Below are positions 1-6,041 of a DNA stretch of 11,860 nt, piece by piece. This DNA comes from an uncultured Eubacteriales bacterium (lineage in GTDB: Bacteria > Bacillota > Clostridia > Oscillospirales > Oscillospiraceae): the NCBI GenBank assembly GCA_900548615.1, contig URKW01000064.1:1-11860 (forward strand), read 5' to 3'. The position numbers were made by a program, and so were the translations under genes. The notes under the pieces were generated by a model that worked only from the letters and a program-made list of their open reading frames with translations, had not been told where the DNA came from and searched no databases. Positions within the stretch are counted from its first letter, which is position 1. Each line of letters opens with the position of its first letter.

Positions 1-136
1 GATGGCAAGGCCCGCCAGGGGGTGCGGGGGGCCCACCCCCCTGCCCCTGCGGCTGTGGAAGCCGAAAACCAAACCCGTCCCCAGCGCCGCCGGCACGGCG
101 GCAGAACATATTGCTGACAATGAGGAGGAACCGACT
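1..136. other. left edge, no confident gene
   Basis: No start can be seen before the HMA gene. An open frame from position 2 runs into that gene but has no ribosome site and is Pro/Arg-rich, so it is not a credible N-terminus. Frame 1 stays open to a TGA at 115-117 and frame 3 to a TGA at 138-140. Either could be the tail of a gene entering from the left, and frame 3 contains a short Cys/Gly cluster (PCPCGCG). A G/C-run hairpin (18-24 pairing with 34-40) lies here without a T tract. A small Cys-rich protein of a feo-type iron locus would fit, but this is a guess. Confidence 0.2.
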
Positions 137-337
137 ATGAAAAAGACCGTTACCATCGAGGGCATGATGTGCGCCCACTGCGTGGCTCATGTGGAAAAGG
201 CCCTGACCGCCCTGCCCGGCGTGAAGGCCACCGTTGACCTGACCTCCGGCACCGCCGTGGTGGAGGGCGATGTGACCGACGAGGCCATCCGCGCCGCCGT
301 CACCGACGCGGGCTATACCGTAAAGGGCATCCAGTAA
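137..337 (+). CDS. heavy-metal-associated (HMA) copper chaperone-like protein
   Basis: A 66-aa protein that is a single HMA domain of the CopZ/Atx1 type, a small cytosolic carrier that passes Cu(I) or another soft metal to a P-type ATPase or sensor. The metal site is GMMCAHC at residues 9-15, with Cys12 and Cys15 as ligands; Thr of the usual GMTCxxC is Met here. The beta-alpha-beta-beta-alpha-beta pattern is complete and ends in DAGYTVKGIQ, so the length is normal for a stand-alone chaperone. The start was chosen because AGGAGGAA lies 6 nt before ATG 137; the open frame upstream has no such site. No promoter is visible in the 136 bases to the left, so it may be the last gene of an operon cut by the window edge. 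It ends at a strong terminator. The metal is inferred from family, and the partner ATPase is not in view. Confidence 0.88.
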   Translation: MKKTVTIEGMMCAHCVAHVEKALTALPGVKATVDLTSGTAVVEGDVTDEAIRAAVTDAGYTVKGIQ

Positions 338-352
338 GCTCCCGCCATAAAG

Positions 353-395
353 AAAAAACCTGTCTTAGGCCGCTTGGCCTAAGACAGGTTTTTTT
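353..395. terminator. bidirectional intrinsic terminator
   Basis: A 19-bp perfect stem (353-371 with 376-394) closes on a GCTT loop, with an A tract on the left arm and a T tract on the right, so it can work in both directions. It sits between the converging HMA gene (ends 337) and hydrogenase gene (ends 401). Confidence 0.93.
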
Positions 396-400
396 ATTGA

Positions 401-1939
401 TTAGTGGTGGCTGACCCGTTCCCATTCCTCGCTGTCCTCGTGCAGCAGGGACAAGTCCTTGATATATGCTGTTTCCAGCGGATTGCTCAGCGGTGCGGCG
501 GCCTTGTACTTCTCCAGCCACGCCTTGGATTTCTCCGGCGGCCGAACGGTGCCGGCGCCTGCGATGCAGCCGCCGGGACAGGCCATGCCCTCCAGCAGAT
601 AGCCGTCGTACTTTCCGGTGCGGGCCAACCGCAGCATCTGGCGGCACTCCCGCAGGCCCTCGGCATACACGGTTTTGACCTCCATATTCGGGCGCTCACG
701 GTGGATCACGTCCTCCACCGCCTTGGCCACGCCGCCGCTGGCGGCAAAGCCCACGCCGGGGGCGCTGGCTTCAAAGTGGGAGGGGACGTCGGGAATCTGG
801 TCGAAATCGATATTCTTGGCCTCGAACATGCCCCGCAGCTCCTCGAAGGTCAGCACGAAGTCCACCTCGCTGCGGACGCTGCGGCGGCTGGCCTCCAACT
901 TTTTGGCGGCGCAGGGGCCGATGAACGCCACGCGGCAGTTGGGGTCTTTCCGCTTCATCAGGCGGGCGGTCAGCACCATGGGCGTCATGGTCATGGAGAT
1001 ATACGGCGCCATGCCGGGGAACTCCTTTTTCGCCATCATGGCCCAGGCGGGGCAGCAGGAGGTAGCCATAAAGGGCTGCTTCTCCGGCACGTTCTCCATG
1101 AATTCCTCCGCTTCCTCGATGGCGCACAGGTCGGCACCGATGGCGACCTCCTCCAGCGCGGCGAAGCCCAGCTGCTTCATGGCTTCCTTGATCTGGCCCG
1201 CCGTTACCTTGTCGCCGAACTGGCCCCAGAAGGCCGGCGCGATGATGGCCACCACCTTCTGCCCCTGATTAATGGCGTGGATCAGCTGGAAGAGCTGGCC
1301 CTTGTCCACGATGGCGCCGAAGGGGCAGTTCACCAGACACATGCCGCAGCTGACGCACTTATCCTGATCGATCTGGGCGCGGCCCAGCTCGTCGCTGGTG
1401 ATGGCGTTCATGCCGCAGGCCTCGGTACAGGGACGCTCGAACTTAATGATGGCCTGATAGGAGCAGCTCTGCTTGCAGCGGCCGCACTTGATGCACTTCT
1501 CCTGATCGATGACGGCCTTGCCCTTGACGAAGGAAATGGCGTTCTTGGGGCAGGCGTGGTAGCAGTGGTGGGCAAGGCAGCCCTGACACATGTTGGACAC
1601 CTCGTAGTGGGTGGGGGGACAGGCGTTGCAGGCGTACTTGATGATGTTGATGAGGGGAGGATCGTAATATTTCTCGGCGATGGCGCTTTCCTCCACGCCG
1701 TCGCTGAGCAGATTGTGCTCAGACACCGACCGCAGCGGCAGCCCCATGGCAAGGCGGATGCGCTCGCCCACGATGGCGCGCTCCAGAAAGATGGATTCGC
1801 GCACGGTGGCCTTTTCGCCGGGCATAATCTCATAGGGCAGCTTCTCCATGCGGGAGTAATCCTCGTCATATGCCATTTTGGCCACTTCCGCGAACACACG
1901 CTTGCGGGTGTCGGCGATGCTGCAGGTAATGTTTCTCAT
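401..1939 (-). CDS. monomeric [FeFe] hydrogenase, group B-like
   Basis: A 512-aa iron-only hydrogenase that interconverts protons plus reduced ferredoxin with H2 in the cytoplasm. All three H-cluster loops are present: L1 TSCCPAW (293-299), L2 IGPCAAKKLE (340-349) and L3 EGMACPGGC (450-458). L1 keeps both cysteines, the proton-relay one and the cluster ligand. The N-terminal half carries 4Fe-4S ligands at Cys118/121/126/130, Cys149/152/155/159 and Cys195/198/201/205, plus CNAC at 104-107 and CTEAC at 171-175. The GPC form of L2, where the prototype clostridial enzymes have MPC, and the Cys-rich N-terminus lacking a 2Fe-2S module point to group B rather than the bifurcating or classical enzymes; that subgroup call is from memory of the family. 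The start ATG 1937-1939 follows AAAGGAAG at 7-nt distance. No maturase gene (hydE, hydF, hydG) is in the window. It is a single-gene unit between its own promoter and the terminator at 353-395. Confidence 0.93.
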   Translation of the reverse strand: MRNITCSIADTRKRVFAEVAKMAYDEDYSRMEKLPYEIMPGEKATVRESIFLERAIVGERIRLAMGLPLRSVSEHNLLSDGVEESAIAEKYYDPPLINIIKYACNACPPTHYEVSNMCQGCLAHHCYHACPKNAISFVKGKAVIDQEKCIKCGRCKQSCSYQAIIKFERPCTEACGMNAITSDELGRAQIDQDKCVSCGMCLVNCPFGAIVDKGQLFQLIHAINQGQKVVAIIAPAFWGQFGDKVTAGQIKEAMKQLGFAALEEVAIGADLCAIEEAEEFMENVPEKQPFMATSCCPAWAMMAKKEFPGMAPYISMTMTPMVLTARLMKRKDPNCRVAFIGPCAAKKLEASRRSVRSEVDFVLTFEELRGMFEAKNIDFDQIPDVPSHFEASAPGVGFAASGGVAKAVEDVIHRERPNMEVKTVYAEGLRECRQMLRLARTGKYDGYLLEGMACPGGCIAGAGTVRPPEKSKAWLEKYKAAAPLSNPLETAYIKDLSLLHEDSEEWERVSHH

Positions 1940-1979
1940 ATTGCTTCCTTTCTATGCAGGTAATCTATCCAAATATTAT

Positions 1980-2008
1980 ATTATACTGACCCGCCGGGGG
2001 CTTGTCAA
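1980..2008 (-). promoter_or_regulatory. sigma-A promoter of the hydrogenase gene
   Basis: Read on -, TTGACA (2003-2008) and TATAAT (1980-1985) are separated by exactly 17 bp, a consensus vegetative promoter about 40 bp before the start codon. The -35 box sits inside an imperfect palindrome (1997-2013: GGGG, one mismatch, TTG, T, CAA, mismatch, CCCC), a possible operator. Confidence 0.85.
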
Positions 2009-2063
2009 CCCCCGCCATACCGTAGTTTTCACCGTTTTAGCGGTGTGTAAACGTTGGAAGATA

Positions 2064-2140
2064 TTTCCTGCTGATGGCCGGTCATACAGCAGGAAAACGG
2101 ATTGCCGCGCCATTGTGAGCACTGGCTCACAATGACAGAC
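2064..2140. repeat. tandem palindromes, REP-like intergenic element
   Basis: Two perfect inverted repeats lie side by side: a 10-bp stem at 2064-2073/2087-2096 with a 13-nt loop, and a 10-bp stem CATTGTGAGC (2111-2120) with its complement (2125-2134) around ACTG. The second is embedded in ATTGCCGCGCC...AATGACAG, a pattern I recall from short palindromic repeats scattered between genes in many bacteria. It lies between the hydrogenase promoter and the terminator at 2159. Copy number cannot be seen from one window. Confidence 0.5.
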
Positions 2141-2158
2141 CTTTTCGTCAGTCTGGGC

Positions 2159-2193
2159 AAAAAAAGAACACCCCGATGGGGTGTTCTTTTTTT
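2159..2193. terminator. intrinsic terminator, usable in both directions
   Basis: A 16-bp stem (2159-2174 with 2178-2193) around GAT, with seven A on the left and seven T on the right. On - it lies just past the stop codon of the surface-protein gene (2228) and ends the two-gene operon beginning at 4755. Confidence 0.93.
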
Positions 2194-2227
2194 GATTCAA
2201 ATCAGTGTGTCAGCGGGAAGCTGAAGC

Positions 2228-4024
2228 TTAGAAGCGCTCCTTCTTCTTGCCGATCACCAGCGCGCCGCCGGTCACAGACAGGACGGACAGGCCAACGTAC
2301 ATGGCGATACCAGCGTCGAAGGTCTTGCCGGACTCCACCTTCTTGCCATCGTTCTTGGTGGTGTCGGTGGTCGTGCTGCCGCCACCGCCGGGGCTGACAG
2401 TCTTGTAGGTGAAGGTGTTGGTGAAGGTAATGGTGCTCTCATTCTTACCATCGACCTTAACGGTGAACGTACCGTCCGCGGTATTGATGTCAAAGGTCAT
2501 GGTGTGAGACTTGGCATCAGCGGCCCAAGTGTTTTCCTTGGCAGAGATGGTCTGGGTAAAGGTGATGCCGTTCTTCAGATACTCAGCCAGAGCGGCGTAA
2601 GCAGCCTCGGGAGTCTCGGAATAATCAGCCAGACCCCAGCCATAAGCGCCGTTCTTATAGATCGTCTCAGTGACCTTGTAACCAGCCTCAGTCTTTGCAG
2701 CCTTAACGATGTCATCAGTGACCGGATCAATGGTGAACTTCAGTGTCTCCTTGGAATCGGAAGCCTTGACGCCAAACGTAACAGCCTTGCTGAAGTCCTT
2801 CTTGCTGTTGTCGGACTGCTTGGCGACCACATTCAGGGTGTTATCAGGCATCTCCAGCATAGCAGTGTACACCTTCTTATCGCAGGTCTTGCAGGTGGCG
2901 GAATACAGTGCCAGCTTGCTGCCGGCAACGCCAGCAGTTTCGAGAGTCTTTTCTCCAATGTCGTGGCCCAGAGCGGCGACCTTGACGGGAGCCTTGATCT
3001 CCTTCTTGCCATCCTTGTCAGCGAACATCTTCTTGCAGACGGAGCAGGTCCAGTAAGCTTCCGTACCGTCCTCGGTGCAGGTTGCGGGAACCGCCTTGGT
3101 TTCGGTCAGCTTGTGGGCAGCCAGAGGCAGATACACGATCTGAGCGGCCTTGCCGTCCTTATCCACAACAGCGTCGCACACGCTGCACTTGTAGTAGGCT
3201 TCCCAGCCCTTTTCCATGCAGGTAGACTCCTGTGCGGGAACCGCAACGGGGGTGTGCTTGTGGGCAGGCACCTTCACAGTCACCTTGCAGGTGTCTTTCT
3301 TGCCGTTAGCGGCGGTAGCGGTGATCGTAGCAGTACCCTCGCCCACAGCAGCAACAGTGCCGTCCACGACAGTGGCAACCTTATCGTTGCTGGACGTCCA
3401 AGTCACGGTCTTGTCGGTGGCGTTGTCAGGCGTGACAGTCGCGGTCAGCGTGCGGGTCTGGCCCACTTCCAAATTCATGGTCGTGGAAGAAAGGGTAATG
3501 GAAGTGACGTTAACCGTCTTAGCAGCAGTAGTAACAGACACAGGCGAACCCGTTGTTACATCACGCGTAGCATTCAGCTTGCCATATACGCCTTCATTGC
3601 TCAAGGTAAATGTCGCAGTTCCAGCAGTAACAGTGTCCTTTGCCTTAAAAGTCAAAGTATAAATCGTCCCCGCCTTGATGTCAAAAAGGCCATTTGTGAA
3701 GTCTGCTGCAGTCACCTTATAATAAGCGCCTTTCGCATCAGAGAAGCTCTTAGAGGAATGCGCCACTTTCGCCGCTCCACAACACTTGCCAGCTTCGCCG
3801 CTGGTCAGTTCAAACACTTCAGCATTGTAATAAATCCAGAACTCAAAAGATTCAACATCTTTCATAGCCTTATCGACCTTGAGCTCAAGACTCAGGCTGT
3901 CACCAGCTTCAACTGTTGCGGTTTTCGCATTCAGCGAAAACGTAGCTTCACTGGCTGCAAATGCAGGCACAGCCAAGCTCATTGCCAACACCAGTGTCAA
4001 AAATAATGATACTACTTTTTTCAT
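2228..4024 (-). CDS. multidomain surface protein: cohesin-like, BIG2, CxxC repeats, isopeptide-like domain, C-terminal anchor
   Basis: A 598-aa secreted protein. The signal peptide is residues 1-23 (cut after AFA). Residues 25-165 resemble a cohesin beta-sandwich. Residues 172-250 are a BIG2 Ig-like domain with the typical TPDNATDKTVTWTSSN segment. Residues 252-391 hold two full copies and one partial copy of a module with paired CxxC motifs (Cys280/283, 327/330, 378/381), common in clostridial surface proteins. Residues 396-541 end in DGTFTVKVDGKN then FTNTFTY, like a pilin isopeptide (FctA/Spy0128-type) domain, with YKVTE (449-453) as the likely acid strand and Asn536 as the likely bond partner. 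After a Gly/Thr linker comes SGKTFDAG (565-572), a hydrophobic segment and KKKERF. There is no LPXTG; SGKTFDAG sits where a sortase site would be. The start follows TAGGAGG, and the gap to the dockerin gene upstream is 17 nt, so the two are co-transcribed. Probable role is structural: adhesion or scaffolding at the wall. The ligand is unknown. Confidence 0.85.
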   Translation of the reverse strand: MKKVVSLFLTLVLAMSLAVPAFAASEATFSLNAKTATVEAGDSLSLELKVDKAMKDVESFEFWIYYNAEVFELTSGEAGKCCGAAKVAHSSKSFSDAKGAYYKVTAADFTNGLFDIKAGTIYTLTFKAKDTVTAGTATFTLSNEGVYGKLNATRDVTTGSPVSVTTAAKTVNVTSITLSSTTMNLEVGQTRTLTATVTPDNATDKTVTWTSSNDKVATVVDGTVAAVGEGTATITATAANGKKDTCKVTVKVPAHKHTPVAVPAQESTCMEKGWEAYYKCSVCDAVVDKDGKAAQIVYLPLAAHKLTETKAVPATCTEDGTEAYWTCSVCKKMFADKDGKKEIKAPVKVAALGHDIGEKTLETAGVAGSKLALYSATCKTCDKKVYTAMLEMPDNTLNVVAKQSDNSKKDFSKAVTFGVKASDSKETLKFTIDPVTDDIVKAAKTEAGYKVTETIYKNGAYGWGLADYSETPEAAYAALAEYLKNGITFTQTISAKENTWAADAKSHTMTFDINTADGTFTVKVDGKNESTITFTNTFTYKTVSPGGGGSTTTDTTKNDGKKVESGKTFDAGIAMYVGLSVLSVTGGALVIGKKKERF

Positions 4025-4041
4025 TGGATCCTCCTATAAAA

Positions 4042-4755
4042 TTAATCTAAGCTATCAATGTCGCCCATAACATAGTTATAAACTTTCATGACGTCATTCA
4101 TTTTGATTTTACCGTCATTTGTTACATCTGCGGCCATAAATTGGTCATTGCTAAACTCAACGTTGCCCATAAGATAATTGTATATGGCCATAACATCATT
4201 CATTTTAATCTTACCATCGCCATTCACGTCGCCCTTCATCACGTCGCCGGTTCTGACCTTGCAGGCATAGGGGTCGGTCATTGCCTTATCGCCGCTGTAG
4301 CAGGCCTTGAAGCTTCCGGACTTCACTGTCAGGCCATAGTTGGAGCTGTCGGTGATCGTGTAGGTCAGGGCGACCAGCACCACCTCACCCCGCAGCACAC
4401 GGGGCGTGGACAGCTTTGAATTGCCACCCCACGCGATGAAGTAATTCTGGTTTTCGTAGAAACGATAGTCGCCAGTGCCGGCCTCGCCATCCGCGACCTT
4501 GAACACAGCGTCCAACTGTGTGCCGCGGTTGTTATAGACGGGCTTTCCCGTAAGGCTCAGGCCCTTCGTCTCCACATAAAATTCCATCGCGCCAACGCCG
4601 TTGCTGTTTGAAGCGTCAAGGGAAAAGGTATACGTGACGGTATTGCCGCTCTGCTCCTCGTCCACCCGCAGGTAGACAGTCTGACTGGCGCTCGCCACGA
4701 CCACCAGCGACAGAGCCATGGCAACAGTGAGCAATAATGTGATAACTCTCCTCAT
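4042..4755 (-). CDS. secreted cohesin-like protein with C-terminal type I dockerin
   Basis: A 237-aa exported protein. The signal peptide is residues 1-23 (cut near ASA-SQT). Residues 25-170 form a cohesin-like beta-rich domain. Residues 175-232 are a type I dockerin with two 24-residue calcium-loop repeats: GDVNGDGKIKMNDVMAIYNY at 175-194 and ADVTNDGKIKMNDVMKVYNY at 209-228. The acidic ligands Asp176, Asn178, Asp180 and Asp187 in loop 1 have counterparts in loop 2, with Thr212 in place of Asn. Both loops share IKMNDVM, and the recognition positions are almost identical. An in-frame GTG six bases upstream (4759-4761) is possible, but ATG 4753-4755 is preferred because GAGGGAG lies 5 nt before it and abuts the GTG. 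First gene of an operon with 2228-4024. The dockerin should plug into a cohesin, so the protein may attach to its neighbours; which one is not shown. Confidence 0.88.
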   Translation of the reverse strand: MRRVITLLLTVAMALSLVVVASASQTVYLRVDEEQSGNTVTYTFSLDASNSNGVGAMEFYVETKGLSLTGKPVYNNRGTQLDAVFKVADGEAGTGDYRFYENQNYFIAWGGNSKLSTPRVLRGEVVLVALTYTITDSSNYGLTVKSGSFKACYSGDKAMTDPYACKVRTGDVMKGDVNGDGKIKMNDVMAIYNYLMGNVEFSNDQFMAADVTNDGKIKMNDVMKVYNYVMGDIDSLD

Positions 4756-4869
4756 TTGCACTCCCTCTCTCGTTTAATTTCGGCACGCCGGATACGCCGG
4801 GATACCCCCGCCGCCCCGCGCCGTGCCATTGATAAAATACAGCCGAATGTGCTTTCCATACACGGATAC

Positions 4870-4898
4870 ATTGTACCCTATTTCATCCTATAAGGCAA
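4870..4898 (-). promoter_or_regulatory. sigma-A promoter of the dockerin/surface-protein operon
   Basis: On -, TTGCCT (4893-4898) and TACAAT (4870-4875) are 17 bp apart. The predicted leader is about 105 nt and includes a GC-rich stretch with GGCACG (4782-4787) able to pair with CGTGCC (4822-4827). The promoter of the gene at 5069-5962 has the same core (TTGCC, 17 bp, TACAATG), suggesting similar basal strength. Confidence 0.75.
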
Positions 4899-4910
4899 GC
4901 ATTTTTTTGA

Positions 4911-5000
4911 CGATTTTTGGTAGGCATGTTAAAAATCGGAAAGCATGTCCGGAACCGTACCGTCATTTCATCTGTAATTCATCTGTAATCTGTGTGTAAT
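4911..5000 (-). promoter_or_regulatory. phased ATTACA boxes and inverted repeat upstream of the dockerin promoter
   Basis: TGTAAT occurs at 4973, 4984 and 4995 on +, that is ATTACA three times on - with an exact 11-bp period; the 11-mers 4967-4977 and 4978-4988 are identical. One-turn direct repeats of this type are bound by OmpR/PhoB-family regulators, and ATTACA is close to the PhoP box TT(A/T/C)ACA of Gram-positive bacteria. Between them and the -35 lies a perfect 8-bp inverted repeat, CGATTTTT (4911-4918) with AAAAATCG (4931-4938). The boxes start about 70 bp upstream of the -35, which is far for direct contact. No gene on + starts here. Confidence 0.5.
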
Positions 5001-5026
5001 TCCGCGGGAAAACCTATCAGAATGAT

Positions 5027-5058
5027 AAAACCTCCCGGCCGCTGGCGCAGTCGGGAGG
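5027..5058 (-). terminator. intrinsic terminator after the anchored cohesin-like gene
   Basis: On -, CCTCCCG (5052-5058) pairs with CGGGAGG (5031-5037) around a GC-rich loop that can fold further, followed by TTTTATCATT. The T run is short, so strength is uncertain. It lies 10 nt past the stop codon of the gene at 5069. Confidence 0.65.
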
Positions 5059-5068
5059 GCGCTGACTA

Positions 5069-5962
5069 TCACTTCTTTTTCTTTTTCAGCACCAGCACGG
5101 CCACTGCCGCCGCCACGATCACCACCGCGAGGACGATCCACAGCGCGGCGCTGCCGCTCTGCTTCTCCTGCCCACCGGACGTGCTGCCGTCGGCGGAGCT
5201 TGCGGCGTCGCTGCCGGTCACGCCGTCAGAGGCCGCCGCGCCATCGTTGGCAGTGCCGCTGCCATTGGCGGTGTCGCCAGCTCCCGCCGTATCGCCGCCT
5301 GCCGCACCGTTGCCGTTGCCGGAAGTACCGTCAGGCGCGGTATTGGCGTCGGTCTTCAAATCGTCGCCATTGGTTTCGGTAATCACCGGCGTATCCTCCG
5401 CCACAGGCTCCTGTCCGCCGGTGATGGCCACAGGCGTGGTAATGACCTGCGCGGTATAGACGTCGCCGGAGCCGTCCAGCGCCGCGATGAACTCAGCGCC
5501 CAGCGTGTAAGTGCCGTCCTTGTTGGCAGGCATGGTGGCCTGAATGGTCAGCACTGTGGCTTCCTCCGTCATGCGCCGGTCAGGTGTCGTGCCCACGGCG
5601 GCAAAATAACCGGTCTTGGCCGTATAGCCATACAGGTCAAAAATGCCTTTCTCCGTAGCCGGGCTATAGCTGAGACTGCCGTCACCCATGGTGATGCCGC
5701 TGGCATCCTGCGCCAGCGTCATGCCCACAGACGGCTGCAACTGGACGCTGAACACACCCAGCGCTTTCCCCTCCGGCGGTGTGACCGTAACGGAGTAGGT
5801 CACGGTGGCGGTATCACCGCTGACCTTTGTCTCGGTCGGGGTAATCGTCAGCTTCGCCGTGCCAGGGATCGTCCCGGCGTAGGCCGTTACCGTCAGCAGC
5901 GTCAGCAGCAGCGCCGTGGTCAGCGCCAGCATCAGGCGTTTGGTCATACGTTTCATAAGCAT
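5069..5962 (-). CDS. membrane-anchored cohesin-like surface protein
   Basis: A 297-aa exported protein. The signal peptide is residues 1-29 (cut after AYA). Residues 31-180 form a cohesin-like beta-rich domain with the late GTYTLGAEFIAALDGSGDVY stretch (150-169). Residues 183-270 are a flexible linker rich in Gly, Ala, Ser, Thr and Asp, of the kind that spans the cell wall. Residues 273-292 form a membrane helix and the protein ends in five lysines. There is no sortase motif, so it stays in the membrane. An in-frame open stretch runs up to 6052, but the promoter at 6007-6035 lies inside it; ATG 5960-5962 is preceded by AGGAG at 5-nt distance and is the believable start. Three ATGs lie close together at the start (codons 1, 3 and 6). 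It shares its architecture with the other two cohesin-like genes and could display the dockerin protein on the membrane. The binding partner is inferred. Confidence 0.8.
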   Translation of the reverse strand: MLMKRMTKRLMLALTTALLLTLLTVTAYAGTIPGTAKLTITPTETKVSGDTATVTYSVTVTPPEGKALGVFSVQLQPSVGMTLAQDASGITMGDGSLSYSPATEKGIFDLYGYTAKTGYFAAVGTTPDRRMTEEATVLTIQATMPANKDGTYTLGAEFIAALDGSGDVYTAQVITTPVAITGGQEPVAEDTPVITETNGDDLKTDANTAPDGTSGNGNGAAGGDTAGAGDTANGSGTANDGAAASDGVTGSDAASSADGSTSGGQEKQSGSAALWIVLAVVIVAAAVAVLVLKKKKK

Positions 5963-6006
5963 TCCCTCTCCTGTTCTCCCTCCGCACGGAAGGGGGTAGT
6001 GTGTCC

Positions 6007-6035
6007 ATTGTATCATATACATTCGCCGTTGGCAA
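6007..6035 (-). promoter_or_regulatory. sigma-A promoter of the anchored cohesin-like gene
   Basis: On -, TTGCCA (6030-6035) and TACAAT (6007-6012) with a 17-bp spacer, about 45 bp before ATG 5962. The -35 box is 6 bp past the lplA stop codon, and no terminator separates the two genes. Confidence 0.75.
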
Positions 6036-6041
6036 GACGGA

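Noticed and set aside
404..1963. 519-aa open frame on + opposite the hydrogenase
   Set aside because: It is the antisense shadow of a gene with full catalytic motifs; it has no ribosome site and a His/Gly/Leu-biased composition typical of GC-rich complements.
2112..2133. Resemblance to the lac operator (ATTGTGAGC...GCTCACAAT)
   Set aside because: The halves are separated by an extra 4 bases, no lac-type gene is near, and the surrounding sequence fits a dispersed palindromic repeat.
2504..4006. 500-aa open frame on + opposite the surface protein
   Set aside because: Antisense shadow; the - strand has a signal peptide, known domains and a proper ribosome site.
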